Under the pieces are notes generated by a model. The model did no database searches and was not told the DNA's origin. It was given only the letters and a program-made list of their open reading frames with translations. From Hymenopus coronatus (lineage: Eukaryota; Arthropoda; Insecta; Mantodea; Hymenopodidae), in contig CM060881.1 in assembly GCA_030762935.1 (NCBI GenBank), positions 98,940,001 through 99,004,000 of the forward strand: DNA of 64,000 nucleotides, given 5' to 3'. This document shows, in pieces, positions 48,538 to 58,732 of the stretch. A program made the translations under genes and the position numbers. Position 1 is the stretch's first letter. Each line of letters opens with the position of its first letter.

Positions 48538-49086
48538 TATATGGCATTTTATTCAAATTATTAGAGCCATTTATGAAAAAATTAAAATTTTCAAATAATC
48601 TTCCCTGTAAAAGGTAGTTTGGGTGGAGGAATTTTCCTAAAAATATTCGTGCGCAACCTTTTTTTTTTTTTTTTGGTAGTGTTTAACGCCCGCTTTTACT
48701 ACTTTAGCACCGCAGGCGATGACACTGGTGAAACATGGGATAAAGATGGAACACCAGTGGAATGCGATGGCAAGGGAAACCGGAGAAAACCCGCCCCTGC
48801 ACCTCTTTGTCCACAACAAATCTCACATGTGGTCGCTTGGGATCGAACCCGGGCCGTCTAGGTGAGAGGCGAATATGCGTACTTGAAAGAAAATCTACTT
48901 AATACCAAGTTTGTACTCAATTGACACTTCGTTTTTGAATTATATGTGTATAGACTCATTGACCTATGCTTTGTATTTGGATTCAGATTCTGGTAAAATC
49001 TCAGTATCGAATTTTTGGATTTAATGTAATACCTTCTCTAAATTACTACGCGTACTGTGTGTATTGTATCTACATGGTAGAAAGTA
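48538..49086 (+). repeat. Family A repeat, 3' half, split by a family C SINE
   Basis: 48538-48656 and 48873-49086 are continuous parts of one copy, ending in a decayed ACGCGTACTGTGTGTATTG palindrome and GGTAGAAAGTAG. Confidence 0.82.
48657..48872 (-). mobile_element. SINE family C inside a family A repeat
   Basis: The T run at 48659-48674 is the A tail on this strand. The body matches the 7224 copy closely, with B box GGGTTCGATCCCAAGCGACC on the minus strand. It splits family A sequence at 48538-48656 and 48873-49086. No clean target duplication was recognised. Confidence 0.82.
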
Positions 49087-49228
49087 GAACTGATCAAATG
49101 CTTGAAGTAACTGTAATGATTACTCTGAGACAAAGACTCTGGAAGCAAGACATGTCCAAGATGTCTGTCACTTTCCACTCGTAACGTTACTGTACCATCA
49201 AATGAACCACGAATGGACAGTTGGTAGA

Positions 49229-49242
49229 CATGTTAACGGCTA
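49229..49242. repeat. Target-site duplication, left copy (CATGTTAACGGCTA)
   Basis: Identical to 50089-50102. The pair delimits the non-LTR insertion between them. Confidence 0.88.
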
Positions 49243-49656
49243 ATGATTGCGCAATGCACAGAGAAGGTGTCATTAGAAGTACAGTCTGGGCTGAAATCGG
49301 AGTGGGGTATGGAGCAATACATCAAAACAGGTACCAAACTCATTAGAGAGGGGCTCGCGTGGATTAGACTAGGAGCATGGAGGAGCACGAACATTTCTGA
49401 CGGGAATGGTACGAGAATCTGTCCCATTTGCGAGGAGGAAGAGTCGTGGACTCACATCTTGGCAAGATGTAGGGGTACGGAGGAATGGCGGGAAAAATAT
49501 TTGCCGCGATTTTTTACCACTGCGAATGTAGGGATAGAAGCATGTTGGACGCTACTGGCAGGCACGGAAAACATGGACGGGCTAGGTAAATTTATACTTA
49601 AGGCAAGACAGCTGAGATCTGAGGAGGCTGCCAATAGAGAAGGGGGGGGGGGATAA
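49243..49656 (+). CDS. C-terminal part of non-LTR retrotransposon ORF2 with CCHC knuckle
   Basis: The open frame of 137 codons starts directly at the 5' truncation point; its ATG is fortuitous, not a true start. Around residues 45-80 lies GLAWIRLGAW, then CPICEEEESWTHILARC, a CX2CX7HX4C zinc-knuckle with all four ligands present, followed by RGTEEWREKYLP. This arrangement is typical of the C-terminus of ORF2 in R1/Jockey-like elements, after the reverse transcriptase (and RNase H where present). The reading ends in four glycines encoded by the G run. Part of a mobile element, not a host gene. Confidence 0.78.
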   Translation: MIAQCTEKVSLEVQSGLKSEWGMEQYIKTGTKLIREGLAWIRLGAWRSTNISDGNGTRICPICEEEESWTHILARCRGTEEWREKYLPRFFTTANVGIEACWTLLAGTENMDGLGKFILKARQLRSEEAANREGGGG

Positions 49657-50088
49657 GATCAACTAAACAAAAGTGACTACAATGTTCTACATACATATAT
49701 ATTATGTCATACTTAGGTCACTGTTGTGCTAGGGTTGTATATATTATGTGTATATATGTCTTTTAAGTGTAATTATCTATTATAAGAGGGTGCATTTATG
49801 AAGGGTACTCTGTGCTGTAAATTTAAATTGCTATATTTTAATATCTTTGTATCTTTATTTTCGGATTCACTTTTAATTTTATTGTTGTTTAATATTGCTT
49901 TTGACTGTGTATTTCCTTTGTCTTTTTATTTTCGTATTTACTCTTCTAATTCTTTGTTGTGGTTGTTGTTTTAATATTGCTTGTAATGTGTATTGCAAAA
50001 GCACGTACGGTCTGTGGACCCGTGCGACTGTCGAAATTCTATGTATGATATTGCTATGTTAATAAATACACTTATTCATTCATTCATT
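49243..50088 (+). mobile_element. 5'-truncated non-LTR retrotransposon with target-site duplication
   Basis: The insertion is bracketed by a perfect direct repeat CATGTTAACGGCTA at 49229-49242 and 50089-50102 (the first two bases could also belong to the tail). It consists of a C-terminal ORF (49243-49656), a run of ten G, about 400 bp of AT-rich 3' UTR and a tail of ATTC repeats in place of a plain poly(A). The 846-bp length means nearly all of the reverse transcriptase is missing, as in typical dead-on-arrival copies. The intact duplication and ORF suggest a relatively recent insertion. Confidence 0.88.
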
Positions 50089-50102
50089 CATGTTAACGGC
50101 TA
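50089..50102. repeat. Target-site duplication, right copy (CATGTTAACGGCTA)
   Basis: Follows the ATTC-repeat tail directly. Identical to 49229-49242. Confidence 0.88.
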
Positions 50103-50179
50103 GACATATATCTTGTGTTCTTTTTTAATGGTTTTGCTTTATGGGAACGTTAAGGTATGCCAACTTTAAGGTAAAACAT

Positions 50180-50728
50180 CTGATGTGTTCCATTTACATA
50201 ACTTTCTATAGCTGTTCCACAAACAATATTTTATTGCAAAATATTATTCTTTTATCGACGTCATGCTAATCCAGATAAATATTAGCAGGATTGGTCTTAC
50301 TGGGCTAAACGATAGTCAAATCTTTAAAAGCTGGTCGCTATATGAATCAAAGTTAATTAGTTTACATTGAAACCACTAAAAATGAATACCTCGAAAGCTG
50401 TCAAGAAAAATGCAGGTATGTGACATAAATTATATTTTAATGAGATCTATATTTTTGTGTAGTAAGTTTCTGTGTATCCCTTACGGATTACCAGATATGC
50501 AGAATTCATTCGGAAGCTATTCCCAGAAAATTCAAGATATACATTTTGTTTCTGATGTAAATAGATTTAATATACGGCATTTTAATCAAAATAATTAGCC
50601 ATTTTTTGGAAAATCAAAAGTTTCGAAAAATGCTCCATGTGAAGTTGTAGTTGAAGGTGGAGGGGATTTTCTTCAAAATCTTCGTGTCACATCGTTGGAA
50701 GATGCACTTAAATACCAACACACACACA

Positions 50729-50759
<31 letters not shown>

Positions 50760-50763
50760 GCGC
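50180..50763 (+). repeat. Family A repeat ending in its microsatellite
   Basis: TCTGATGTGTTCC to the (CA)n(CG)n tract at 50719-50763; everything 3' of the tract is gone. Confidence 0.88.
50719..50763. repeat. (CA)13 followed by (CG)9-10
   Basis: An unbroken alternating purine-pyrimidine run of about 45 bp at the 3' break of a family A copy. Confidence 0.97.
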
Positions 50764-51270
50764 TGTTCATCGTGTCAGTTTTTAAATACACTAATTTATC
50801 TAAAGTTTACAGAAAAGATTTTTCCCAGATGAAAGTCGTTCGTAACATTGAGAACTACCGTAACAATTTTCTACATGCATCCAAGAAGGGCACTGGATTA
50901 TAAGCAAGTTTGATATCTATCCTATGTTTCGCGTTTTAATCATGCTTTTATAGATGCAAATATACACATACATGCTGCTGAAAACTCCACATATAAGTTT
51001 TTGGCAAGGTAGAAAACATCGAAATAGAATAAGGAATTTATAAGTTAATAAGAAACAAAGTTTGGATTTTGTAATCGGCTTACCTTCCCCGTAATGTCAG
51101 GACTGACACTCCCTTAGCACTTACAAGTCAATGCCTAGGAGTCAGATGCCTGTCGAGGAGCCTATGGCACGAAACCGCAGAATGAAGAACTTGTTACGAG
51201 GGGTCGGCCCGTAGGCAGGAATGAACATGAAGTGGATGACATGAAATGTAAGCAAAATGATGATTTCTAA
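50764..51270. other. No recognisable feature
   Basis: Sequence between the CA/CG tract and the Jockey-like remnant. The 51080-51230 part is GC-richer and could be an older piece of the same element. Confidence 0.4.
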
Positions 51271-52406
51271 ACGCATACTCCTTTCCATGCCAGAATTCTA
51301 GAGTACAGCAAAGAAGTAGGCTTTAAAATGCCAAATATTCATCCCGAACTTCATGAAACGAACACGCCCCCCTGGCACCTTCTGCGACCAACAATCAACC
51401 TTCAACTTCATTGTTACACAAAAACTAAAACACCGAATTTCATCTACAAACAAATGTGCCATGCTCTACGAGACAGTCATAGAGATATTACGGAAACCTT
51501 CACAGATGGATCAGCAACAAATGATGGACGTCGTGGTTGTGCAGTTATATATCCTACACACACCATGCTCTACGCAATACCGAAATATTTTTCCATTTTC
51601 TCCTGTGAAGCTTTTGCAGTTAAGGAAGCATTGCAGCACATCATTCAAAATGCCAATCAGACAGAATATGTAATTTACACTGATTCACTAAGCACAATTC
51701 TTGCCACTCAGAATCTAAGTCCCACGCATTCTTTAATAAATGACTTACTTCACCTATATTCTATCACTCAGCGCTCTGGAAAACAAGTAATCCTCACTTG
51801 GGTACCGCCACATGCAAATAGCGATGGAAATGTAAACGCCGTTAACGCTGCAAAGGAAGCCACCGGACATCCTATCAGTGACCACGGAATAACTTCTACA
51901 TATCAAGACGTCATTAGATACACCAAACAGCTGTTTATAGAAAACTGGAAAACGACATGGTTAACATCCCACGGCAAACTGCATGATGCCCGAGCCGGAT
52001 CTACCAATTTCTTCGAACCCCTCCTAAAATTAGAACGTCGTGATCAAACAATAATTACCCGCCTCAAAATTGGACACTGCAAACTGACACATTCCTTCAT
52101 CATTAATAAAGATCTAGAATCAACACACCGCTTACTGTCCTAAATATCCTGCTGTAGTGTCCGAAATACGCCAAACAGAGACTTGAGGTTCCTTCAATGA
52201 CTTACCAAGTGCTCTACATAACCACAAAAAGACAATAATATTTATAAGATAGTGTAAACTTTTTGAATTATTGTAAAGTGTAAATGTAATCATTTTGTAT
52301 TTTACCAATGTGTAAATAACTATTTTATGTACAATTTGTAAGGTCGCGATATGGCCATGCTGTTAAAGCGACCCAAAATAAATTATATTGCAAAAAAAAA
52401 AAAAAA
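51271..52406 (+). mobile_element. 5'-truncated Jockey-like non-LTR retrotransposon 3' end
   Basis: It consists of an open frame from 51271 (stop in the same frame at 51268), an RNase H region, a 3' UTR of about 250 bp and a poly(A) run at 52392-52406. The AATAAA-like CAAAATAAATT at about 52375 could serve as polyadenylation signal. The reverse transcriptase is absent, so the copy is 5'-truncated; the exact left end is uncertain and I found no convincing target duplication. A fragment of SINE family C abuts the tail. Confidence 0.78.
51328..52143 (+). CDS. RNase H domain fragment of non-LTR ORF2, probably inactive
   Basis: 271 codons. The region around residues 14-27 (PPWHLLRPTINLQL) is the usual linker before RNase H in Jockey-like ORF2. 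RNase H motifs follow: TDGS with Asp60, SCEAFAVKEAL with Glu94, IYTDS with Asp119, and WVPPH with His162. The fourth acidic position, in the usual GNExAD motif, reads GNVNAV, so the last catalytic Asp is replaced by Val172. After RNase H comes IGHCKLTHSFII (about 244-255), which normally leads into a CCHC knuckle, but a stop at 52141 removes it. The ATG is internal; the open frame runs back to 51271. A retrotransposon remnant, not a host gene. Confidence 0.8.
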   Translation: MPNIHPELHETNTPPWHLLRPTINLQLHCYTKTKTPNFIYKQMCHALRDSHRDITETFTDGSATNDGRRGCAVIYPTHTMLYAIPKYFSIFSCEAFAVKEALQHIIQNANQTEYVIYTDSLSTILATQNLSPTHSLINDLLHLYSITQRSGKQVILTWVPPHANSDGNVNAVNAAKEATGHPISDHGITSTYQDVIRYTKQLFIENWKTTWLTSHGKLHDARAGSTNFFEPLLKLERRDQTIITRLKIGHCKLTHSFIINKDLESTHRLLS

Positions 52407-52558
52407 GCTGATGATGGAGCAATTGGTGGAATGAGTGGCGGGGGAAAACCGGAGGATCCGGAGAAAACTCGCCCAGACGCCGCTTCGTCTACCACGAATC
52501 CCACATGCGGGCGCTTGGGATCGAACCTGGGCCGCCTAGATGGAAGACGAGCGGTAAG
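52407..52558 (-). mobile_element. SINE family C, partial copy
   Basis: Minus-strand segment with GGTTCGATCCCAAGCGCCC and GTTTTCTCCGGATCCTCCGG. The SINE 3' half is missing where it meets the poly(A) of the Jockey-like element at 52406. Confidence 0.75.
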
Positions 52559-53323
52559 ATACAAAGTATCATACCTATTTGCTGGATCTTTTACTTTCAA
52601 AATAGGCATTAATTGAAAATTCACTCTTGTAAAGAATTTCCAAATTGGGATTATGCGAAGCTACTGTAGCCTTATACATACTCGCTCAAAAACAGTTGAG
52701 GACCGGTTTTCGCGTATCGAAAATTATTATTAATGAAGGTCCATAGCGGTGTTCCAGCTTTAATACTAGCATCTGCATCATCTTCCGCGACGGGTAACCG
52801 CTATCGAGATTAAAAACATTAGCTCCAAAAGGAGAGTGGCGAAATGTTCTTATGATATGAAATATAAGCCTTATACTCACTCATTACGGAACATTACACA
52901 GAAGCCGACACAGTCGGGTAATGTATAATTGACTCCTTTCCCAGTCAGCTTCTGCTTCATATTTTATATTTGCATAAAGTGGGGAGGATTCCGACGGTTA
53001 TGTGTGCGGTTTCGCAAAAACTACAGTTATGGTTTTAATTAAAGATTGCTCCTTTAAAGATCTTGAGGCGTTTGGGAACATGTTATTAAATATTTCATCC
53101 GCGAAAGTGATGAAAAAGAGCGCCGAGGCACGTTAACATTCATCATAGCCGAAAAACATAACCAAAATATTTGCAGATACAGGGCGCCCAACTTTGCAAG
53201 CGTATACTTTAGAGAGATATTTCCGTTTTAGAGTTGTAGATTATAATAAGCTAATGTAGGTACAGAAGTTGTCTAGAGCTTGCTCCCTCTGGAAAATAAT
53301 TTGGGCATCAAAATGGAAAAAAA
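52559..53323. other. No recognisable feature
   Basis: Mixed composition, no frame or repeat identified. Confidence 0.45.
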
Positions 53324-54333
53324 ATTGATATGTTCCATTCATATGACTTTCTCTACATCTCTGTAACAAATTATTGTTTACAAAGCTTATTCGTCTATCT
53401 ACATCTTGCTAATCGAGATAAATATTAGCAGAAATTGTTCTTATTACTTCATCCCTTGTAAGTAGAAGGGCAAAATCTAATGTGTTCCATTCACATGATG
53501 TCCTCTAGCTGTTCGGCAAACAAACCTTATATTCAAAACATTAATCTGTTATCTAGATCATTCTAATCAAGATAAACATAAGCAGAATTTGTCTTATTAC
53601 CAGCTTCCTTGTAAGTAGAAGGGAAATAAGAAAATACACAGGCTAAAGTGACAATCTCGTTATTCAAAAGCCGGTCACTATGTGTTACAACTGAAATTCC
53701 AGTCTCTTAGCTTGCCAGGAGTAAATAAACGAGAAACAAGAAGAAAGATGTCTTGCAGTTGGAGAAAAATTTAAATGGCTTAAAATTGAAACCATAATTC
53801 GGAATATCTCGAAAACGGTCGACTCTACAAAAGAAAATGTGAATTAATAAATCGTGTGTTATAATGAGATCTACATTTTGTGTAGTAAGTTTTTGTATAT
53901 CTCTTACGGTATGCCAATTATATAAAAGACATCCAGAATGAAGAGGTCTTCAGAGACTATTCCCAGAAAATTCAAGATGTACATTTCGTTTGTCATAAAC
54001 ATATCTTAAACATAAGGTATTTTAATCAAAATCGTTAGAGCCCTTTTCGGAAAATCAAAATTTACAAAAAATGTTTCATGTAAAGGGTAGGGGAATTTTC
54101 TTAAAAATCTTCGTGTCGCATCCTTGGAAGATACCCAACTTAAATATCAAGTTTGGGTCTTAACGGACGTTTCGTTTTTGAGCCATACACACATGGACAT
54201 TTTTCTAAAAATACTTTTTTATTACCTAGGGGTTTCAAAACGTGCATTTCCAGTGAAATTTCGGTATCGATTTTTTGGGTACGATACAATACTCTCTCTG
54301 TATATTATGTATATAGTGCGTGTAGAGAAACTA
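53324..54333 (+). repeat. Family A composite: truncated copy fused to a full copy
   Basis: 53324-53470 is a 5' fragment ending CTTGTAAGTAGAAGGG; the second copy starts at about 53476 (TCTAATGTGTTCC) and runs to GTGTAGAGAAACTA. The second part is of the 13500 subfamily (AAACGAGAAACAAGAAG). Confidence 0.88.
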
Positions 54334-55150
54334 ATATAATGTAAATCTTAATGACCACGTAATAAAAGTAAACCGTCATTAAGTCATACTTGAAAAATGA
54401 ATCCAAACTTTACTGATTATGCTATATTGACGTGTTTAGGTATCCCTTCTTGCATTAAAGGAGTTTAGAACTCAATGGGGCTAATTCAAGTTAAAACCGG
54501 TCAGTGGGGAATGGAATTAGCGACCTTTATTCTATCCCTCTTGATTATCAACGGAGACGGCAAGCAGATAGCGGTAATTGAGAGCGTGGGCTATTTCCTA
54601 CCATTAACGCTCTCAGCCACTCAAGTTCTCGCTGCGTTGTTCAGTTAGATACTTATGTATTACTGGTTTGAGTGAAGTAATTAAAGTATTACTACACGTA
54701 AATTATGTTAAATAGATTCGCAAAAATCTATTTAACATCCCATGTTTCTTCTCTAGGAGTTCTTTGGTACATATAATAAAGAAATAGTTTAAATTTGGCG
54801 GTGTTCAACGTTTGACTTGCCTATAGCAAAATATTCATACAGTTGACACTGAAACACCAAACTGCACAACTAATTGTGACTCAAACAATTAGCCCTGAAT
54901 GTAAAACATTATATAACAATAATTTATTGATAGTGGATGTCTTGTGGAGTGTTTTGTGCTTAACGTTTCGTGACATTTCAGTGATAAACGTTAGGTGTTG
55001 AATTTGAGAGCATCTTTACGGGACGGCATGTTTGCTATAAAATATCAAACTGTCAGAACAAGAACGAAAATTGAAGTTGTATCTTTGGAGTAAAATGTTG
55101 CCCAAAAATATGTTAAAGTATAATTTAATTATAACAAAATAAATTTTCTT
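54334..55150. other. No recognisable feature apart from a short hairpin
   Basis: Single-copy AT-rich sequence up to the start of the 1010-bp duplication. Confidence 0.45.
54706..54737. repeat. Short perfect hairpin
   Basis: TGTTAAATAGATT pairs with AATCTATTTAACA around a 6-base loop (CGCAAA). AT-rich stem, no T run after it; no function inferred. Confidence 0.7.
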
Positions 55151-56160
55151 GTTCTGTCACCTTCGATGTCTGCCTCGATAGTGTGGGGGTAGCATGTCTG
55201 CCTCACATTCAAGAGGTCGCGATTTCGAATCTTAATTAAGGTGAGTTTTTTTCAGGAGTTTTGCTTATTCTGAGAAGACAAATGTCGATTAACTTTAAGC
55301 TTCATCAATCCCGAGATCATGAATATCATTCCGTCGATCTCATTCATCGTCCGATATGAGCAACTCGGTTAATGGACATTAAACTTAAAAAAAAAAACCA
55401 AAAAAACACCACAAAAACAACAATGCATTGTTAACGGGTTGGAAGGAATGAATCAAGTCGTATGATAATACATATTTTTAGCTCAAAGCAATTATTGAAA
55501 TTTACAAATATTGCAGCTCACGATTATAGTAAATAATATTACAGGATGTTTAATTAAATGACTTCATACCGTATTATTAAACAATGATTACATTATTTCT
55601 GTAATTTAAAATGTATATGATATTAATGCCATTTTATGTTTACTATATTTTCAATAAACGAGTGCTGCAACAACTGTGGGAGATAATATACTAATTATTA
55701 AACCGCGCCCTAATATGCCCAGAAGGTGTAAAAATTTCACTTTAGTCTTACATAGAGGAGTTCAAGCTCTTAACTGATCTTTTACTATATTTCTAAATGA
55801 CTGACATTTGGAAAGCAGCAATTTCTCTTATTACTTTATTTCAATAATATACGTTTTGCTTTCAATGATTTTTGTTACAATACATTATCTAGTCTTGAAA
55901 AGCATAGTTCACTATTAACATTAAATGAAATCACAAGATGACAATATTAATGTAATTTTCAAAAACCTCTTATTACACAAAATAGTAATTTACATATTAA
56001 AACCTAATCCCAATTTATTTTTAAAATACAAACTCTGCTTTAATATAGCGGAGGTTTTGCAAACAGTAACATGCTCGCATGAAATTATTTGTATATTGTC
56101 GTGAGGTGATAGACTTTTCCTTTATACGAAACTGAAATTTAGAATAACAGTTCCAATTTT
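55151..56160 (+). repeat. 1010-bp tandem duplication, unit 1
   Basis: The unit begins GTTCTGTCACC and ends TTCCAATTTT. It is followed after one base by a second unit differing at only three positions plus one base in an A run. It starts with a tRNA-Val-like SINE (family V) followed by about 760 bp of otherwise single-copy AT-rich sequence. No coding sequence seen. Confidence 0.95.
55166..55398 (+). mobile_element. SINE family V (tRNA-Val-like), copy 1
   Basis: The head TGCCTCGATAGTGTGGGGGT resembles tRNA-Val with A box, a CAC anticodon context (GCCTCACATTC) and a B-box-like GCGATTTCGAATC. About 150 bp of body follows, ending in an A-rich tail. It could be transcribed by RNA polymerase III. 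Confidence 0.75.
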
Positions 56161-56161
56161 T

Positions 56162-57170
56162 GTTCTGTCACCTTCGATGTCTGCCTCGATAGTGTGGGGG
56201 TAGCATGTCTGCCTCACATTCAAGAGGTCGCGATTTCGAATCTTAATTAAGGTGAGTTTTTTTCAGGAGTTTTGCTTATTCTGAGAAGACAAATGTCGAT
56301 TAACTTTAAGCTTCATCAATCCCGAGATCATGAATATCATTCCGTCGATCTCATTCATCGTCCGATATGAGCAACTCGGTTAATGGACATTAAACTTAAA
56401 AAAAAAACCAAAAAAACACCACAAAAACAACAATGCATTGTTAACGGGTTGGAAGGAATGAATCAAGTCGTATGATAATACATATTTTTAGCTCAAAGCA
56501 ATTATTGAAATTTACAAATATTGCAGCTCACGATTATAGTAAATAATATTACAGGATGTTTAATTAAATGACTTCATACCGTATTATTAAACAATGATTA
56601 CATTATTTCTGTAATTTAAAATGTATATGATATTAATGCCATTTTATGTTTACTATATTTTCAATAAACGAGTGCTGCAACATCTGTGGGAGATAATATA
56701 CTAATTATTAAACCGCGCCCTAATATGCCCAGAAGGTGTAAAAATTTCACTTTAGTCTTACATAGAGGAGTTCAAGCTCTTAACTGATCTTTTACTATAT
56801 TTCTAAATGACTGACATTTGGAAAGCAGCAATTTCTCTTATTACTTTATTTCAATAATATACGTTTTGCTTTCAATGATTTTTGTTACAATACATTATCT
56901 AGTCTTGAAAAGCATAGTTCACTATTAACATTAAATGAAATCACAAGATGACAATATTAATGTAATTTTCAAAAACCTCTTATCACACAAAATAGTAATT
57001 TACATATTAAAACCTAATCCCAATTTATTTTTAAAATACAAATTCTGCTTTAATATAGCGGAGGTTTTGCAAACAGTAACATGCTCGCATGAAATTATTT
57101 GTATATTGTCGTGAGGTGATAGACTTTTCCTTTATACGAAACTGAAATTTAGAATAACAGTTCCAATTTT
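56162..57170 (+). repeat. 1010-bp tandem duplication, unit 2
   Basis: Differences from unit 1: ACATCTGTGG for ACAACTGTGG, TATCACAC for TATTACAC, AAATTCTG for AAACTCTG, and one A fewer in the A run near 56400. It ends exactly at TTCCAATTTT before unrelated GC-richer sequence. Confidence 0.95.
56177..56408 (+). mobile_element. SINE family V, copy 2 (duplicated with its flank)
   Basis: Same element as copy 1, carried along by the 1010-bp duplication rather than by a separate insertion, since flanks on both sides match. Confidence 0.75.
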
Positions 57171-57783
57171 ATAAGGCGAAATCTACACCTGCATGTTGCG
57201 TTTCCTACTCGGCGCCTGCCTTCCAGTAATGGTCGGTGCCTCTTGCTTGGAAGCTATCAAATATCTCTCGGTTTAGCCTCCGGGGACCCGCGAGGGTTCT
57301 TTTGAACCACTTGCAGCGCTGTATTCGTTTAGCGTCATTGATATGGTCGGTTTCTACCACAGGGCATAAAAGCCAGCGATGTACGTTTTTTACCCAGCCA
57401 CCATCTTGCGATTCTACTACACATTACCATATATACCATAAGCAACATCTGTCAAATTAATTGTTTTTCCAAGTTTGTGAAGTAAAGAACAAAGAACAAT
57501 GGAAGGGGTGAGATCTCTAGTTGAAGGTATATTTAATACAATCACATTTTCTGGCCTGTCAAAAGTTAGATATTATTGATAAATTGGTATTATTGCAGTA
57601 AATATTGTGGCAAGGTCATAACTTAATTTTGTTCCGATTTCTTGGTCTAAAACTACTGTTAATGACACAAAAGGCTGTATCATATATTACAGCATTGGTT
57701 TAAAGCTTTAGTAAAATGTGTGACATTAATCAAGAATTTAGTCACATCCTAAATACTTAAAATTTTATACTAGAGCTTGGTCC
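57171..57783. other. GC-richer 5' half, AT-rich 3' half, unassigned
   Basis: 57190-57420 is GC-richer than any neighbour and begins exactly where the duplication ends. CATAAAAG at 57365 and ACAATGG at 57497 followed by GTGAGA would fit a promoter and short first exon, but nothing else supports this. Confidence 0.25.
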
Positions 57784-58063
57784 TCAAGAAAAATTTTCGT
57801 TACAATTAGTTTTTACTTTAAAAACGGTAATTTTTGTTTCTGTTATTGAGATTCTAACATCATATAATTTACAAAATCTATTTAAGTCATGCAAGGATTG
57901 TTGTATATCATCTCCATTTTTGTGGACTACAATTAAATCGTCTGCAAATTTAAGGTTATTAGTATATTTTACTATCCACTCTTTACTTAAACTGTCTATA
58001 TAGTTAAATGTCATCTATATTGTATATTAAACAAAGTAGAAGGTGTTTGAATATCAACATTAA
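57784..58063 (-). pseudogene. Reverse transcriptase fragment of a non-LTR retrotransposon
   Basis: The minus strand reads KFADDLIVVHKNGDDIQQSL, the catalytic F/YADD motif with its usual downstream acidic stretch, then a helix and ISITETKITVFK, equivalent to the ISxxKTKVMxF motif. Just upstream on the same strand, beyond a small frameshift near 58015, QTPSTLFNI and IDDI match the LSPTLFNIYIDD motif that precedes it. About 90 residues of a domain of some 250 remain, and the rest is absent on both sides. An old, dead fragment. Confidence 0.75.
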
Positions 58064-58239
58064 TTCTGTAGTCAATGAATATTTTCTCATGAACTCCATG
58101 TACTGCTGAACTGTGCTGTGATTCCTAGAAATTTAAATTCAGAAAGCATTCAATCTGCATATTTTCATTCAGGTCACATACTTTTAAGTATTAATTTTAT
58201 TTTCACTGACCAATTTGATCACTTTGATTACTTAACATT

Positions 58240-58275
58240 TTCGCCGGAATAAAAAAATTAGAGAAAGGCTTGTGT

Positions 58276-58315
<40 letters not shown>

Positions 58316-58732
58316 ATGTATGTAAACAACACAACTCAAAACCGAAAAGTCCTTTAAATGCCAAACTTGGTATTTAAGTTCAACATCTCCCAAGGATGCG
58401 ATACAAAACTTTTCGAACCCCCAAACAACCGCTTTCAAAGAAAATTCTTCGAAAGTTGTCATTTTCTCAAAAATGAGTGTAACGATTTGTTATTAAAATA
58501 TCATATGTTTAAGATATTTTGATGATAGGTGAAATGAATATCTTGTATTTTCTGGGAATAGCCTCTAAAGACCTCATTATTCTGGATGACTTTTGCCAAT
58601 CCCGGCTATAGCATTGAATCTTTTAGTCTTCTTTTGAAAACGTTTATCTCAATTAGCATGAATGGAATATTAATATTCTATAAGAACAGTTTGTTTGCAG
58701 AACAAGTAGAGAAACTCGTGTGAATGAAAACA
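58240..58732 (-). repeat. Family A repeat, partial, with family B fragment
   Basis: TTAGAGAAAGGCTTGTGTGTG onward, TG tract at 58270-58310, to GTGTGAATGAAAACA. A 37-bp family B piece replaces part of the copy. Confidence 0.78.
58597..58633 (+). repeat. Family B fragment inside family A
   Basis: CCAATCCCGGCTATAGCATT and GAATCTTTTAGTCT match the tRNA-like 3' edge of family B. It replaces part of a family A copy. Confidence 0.5.
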
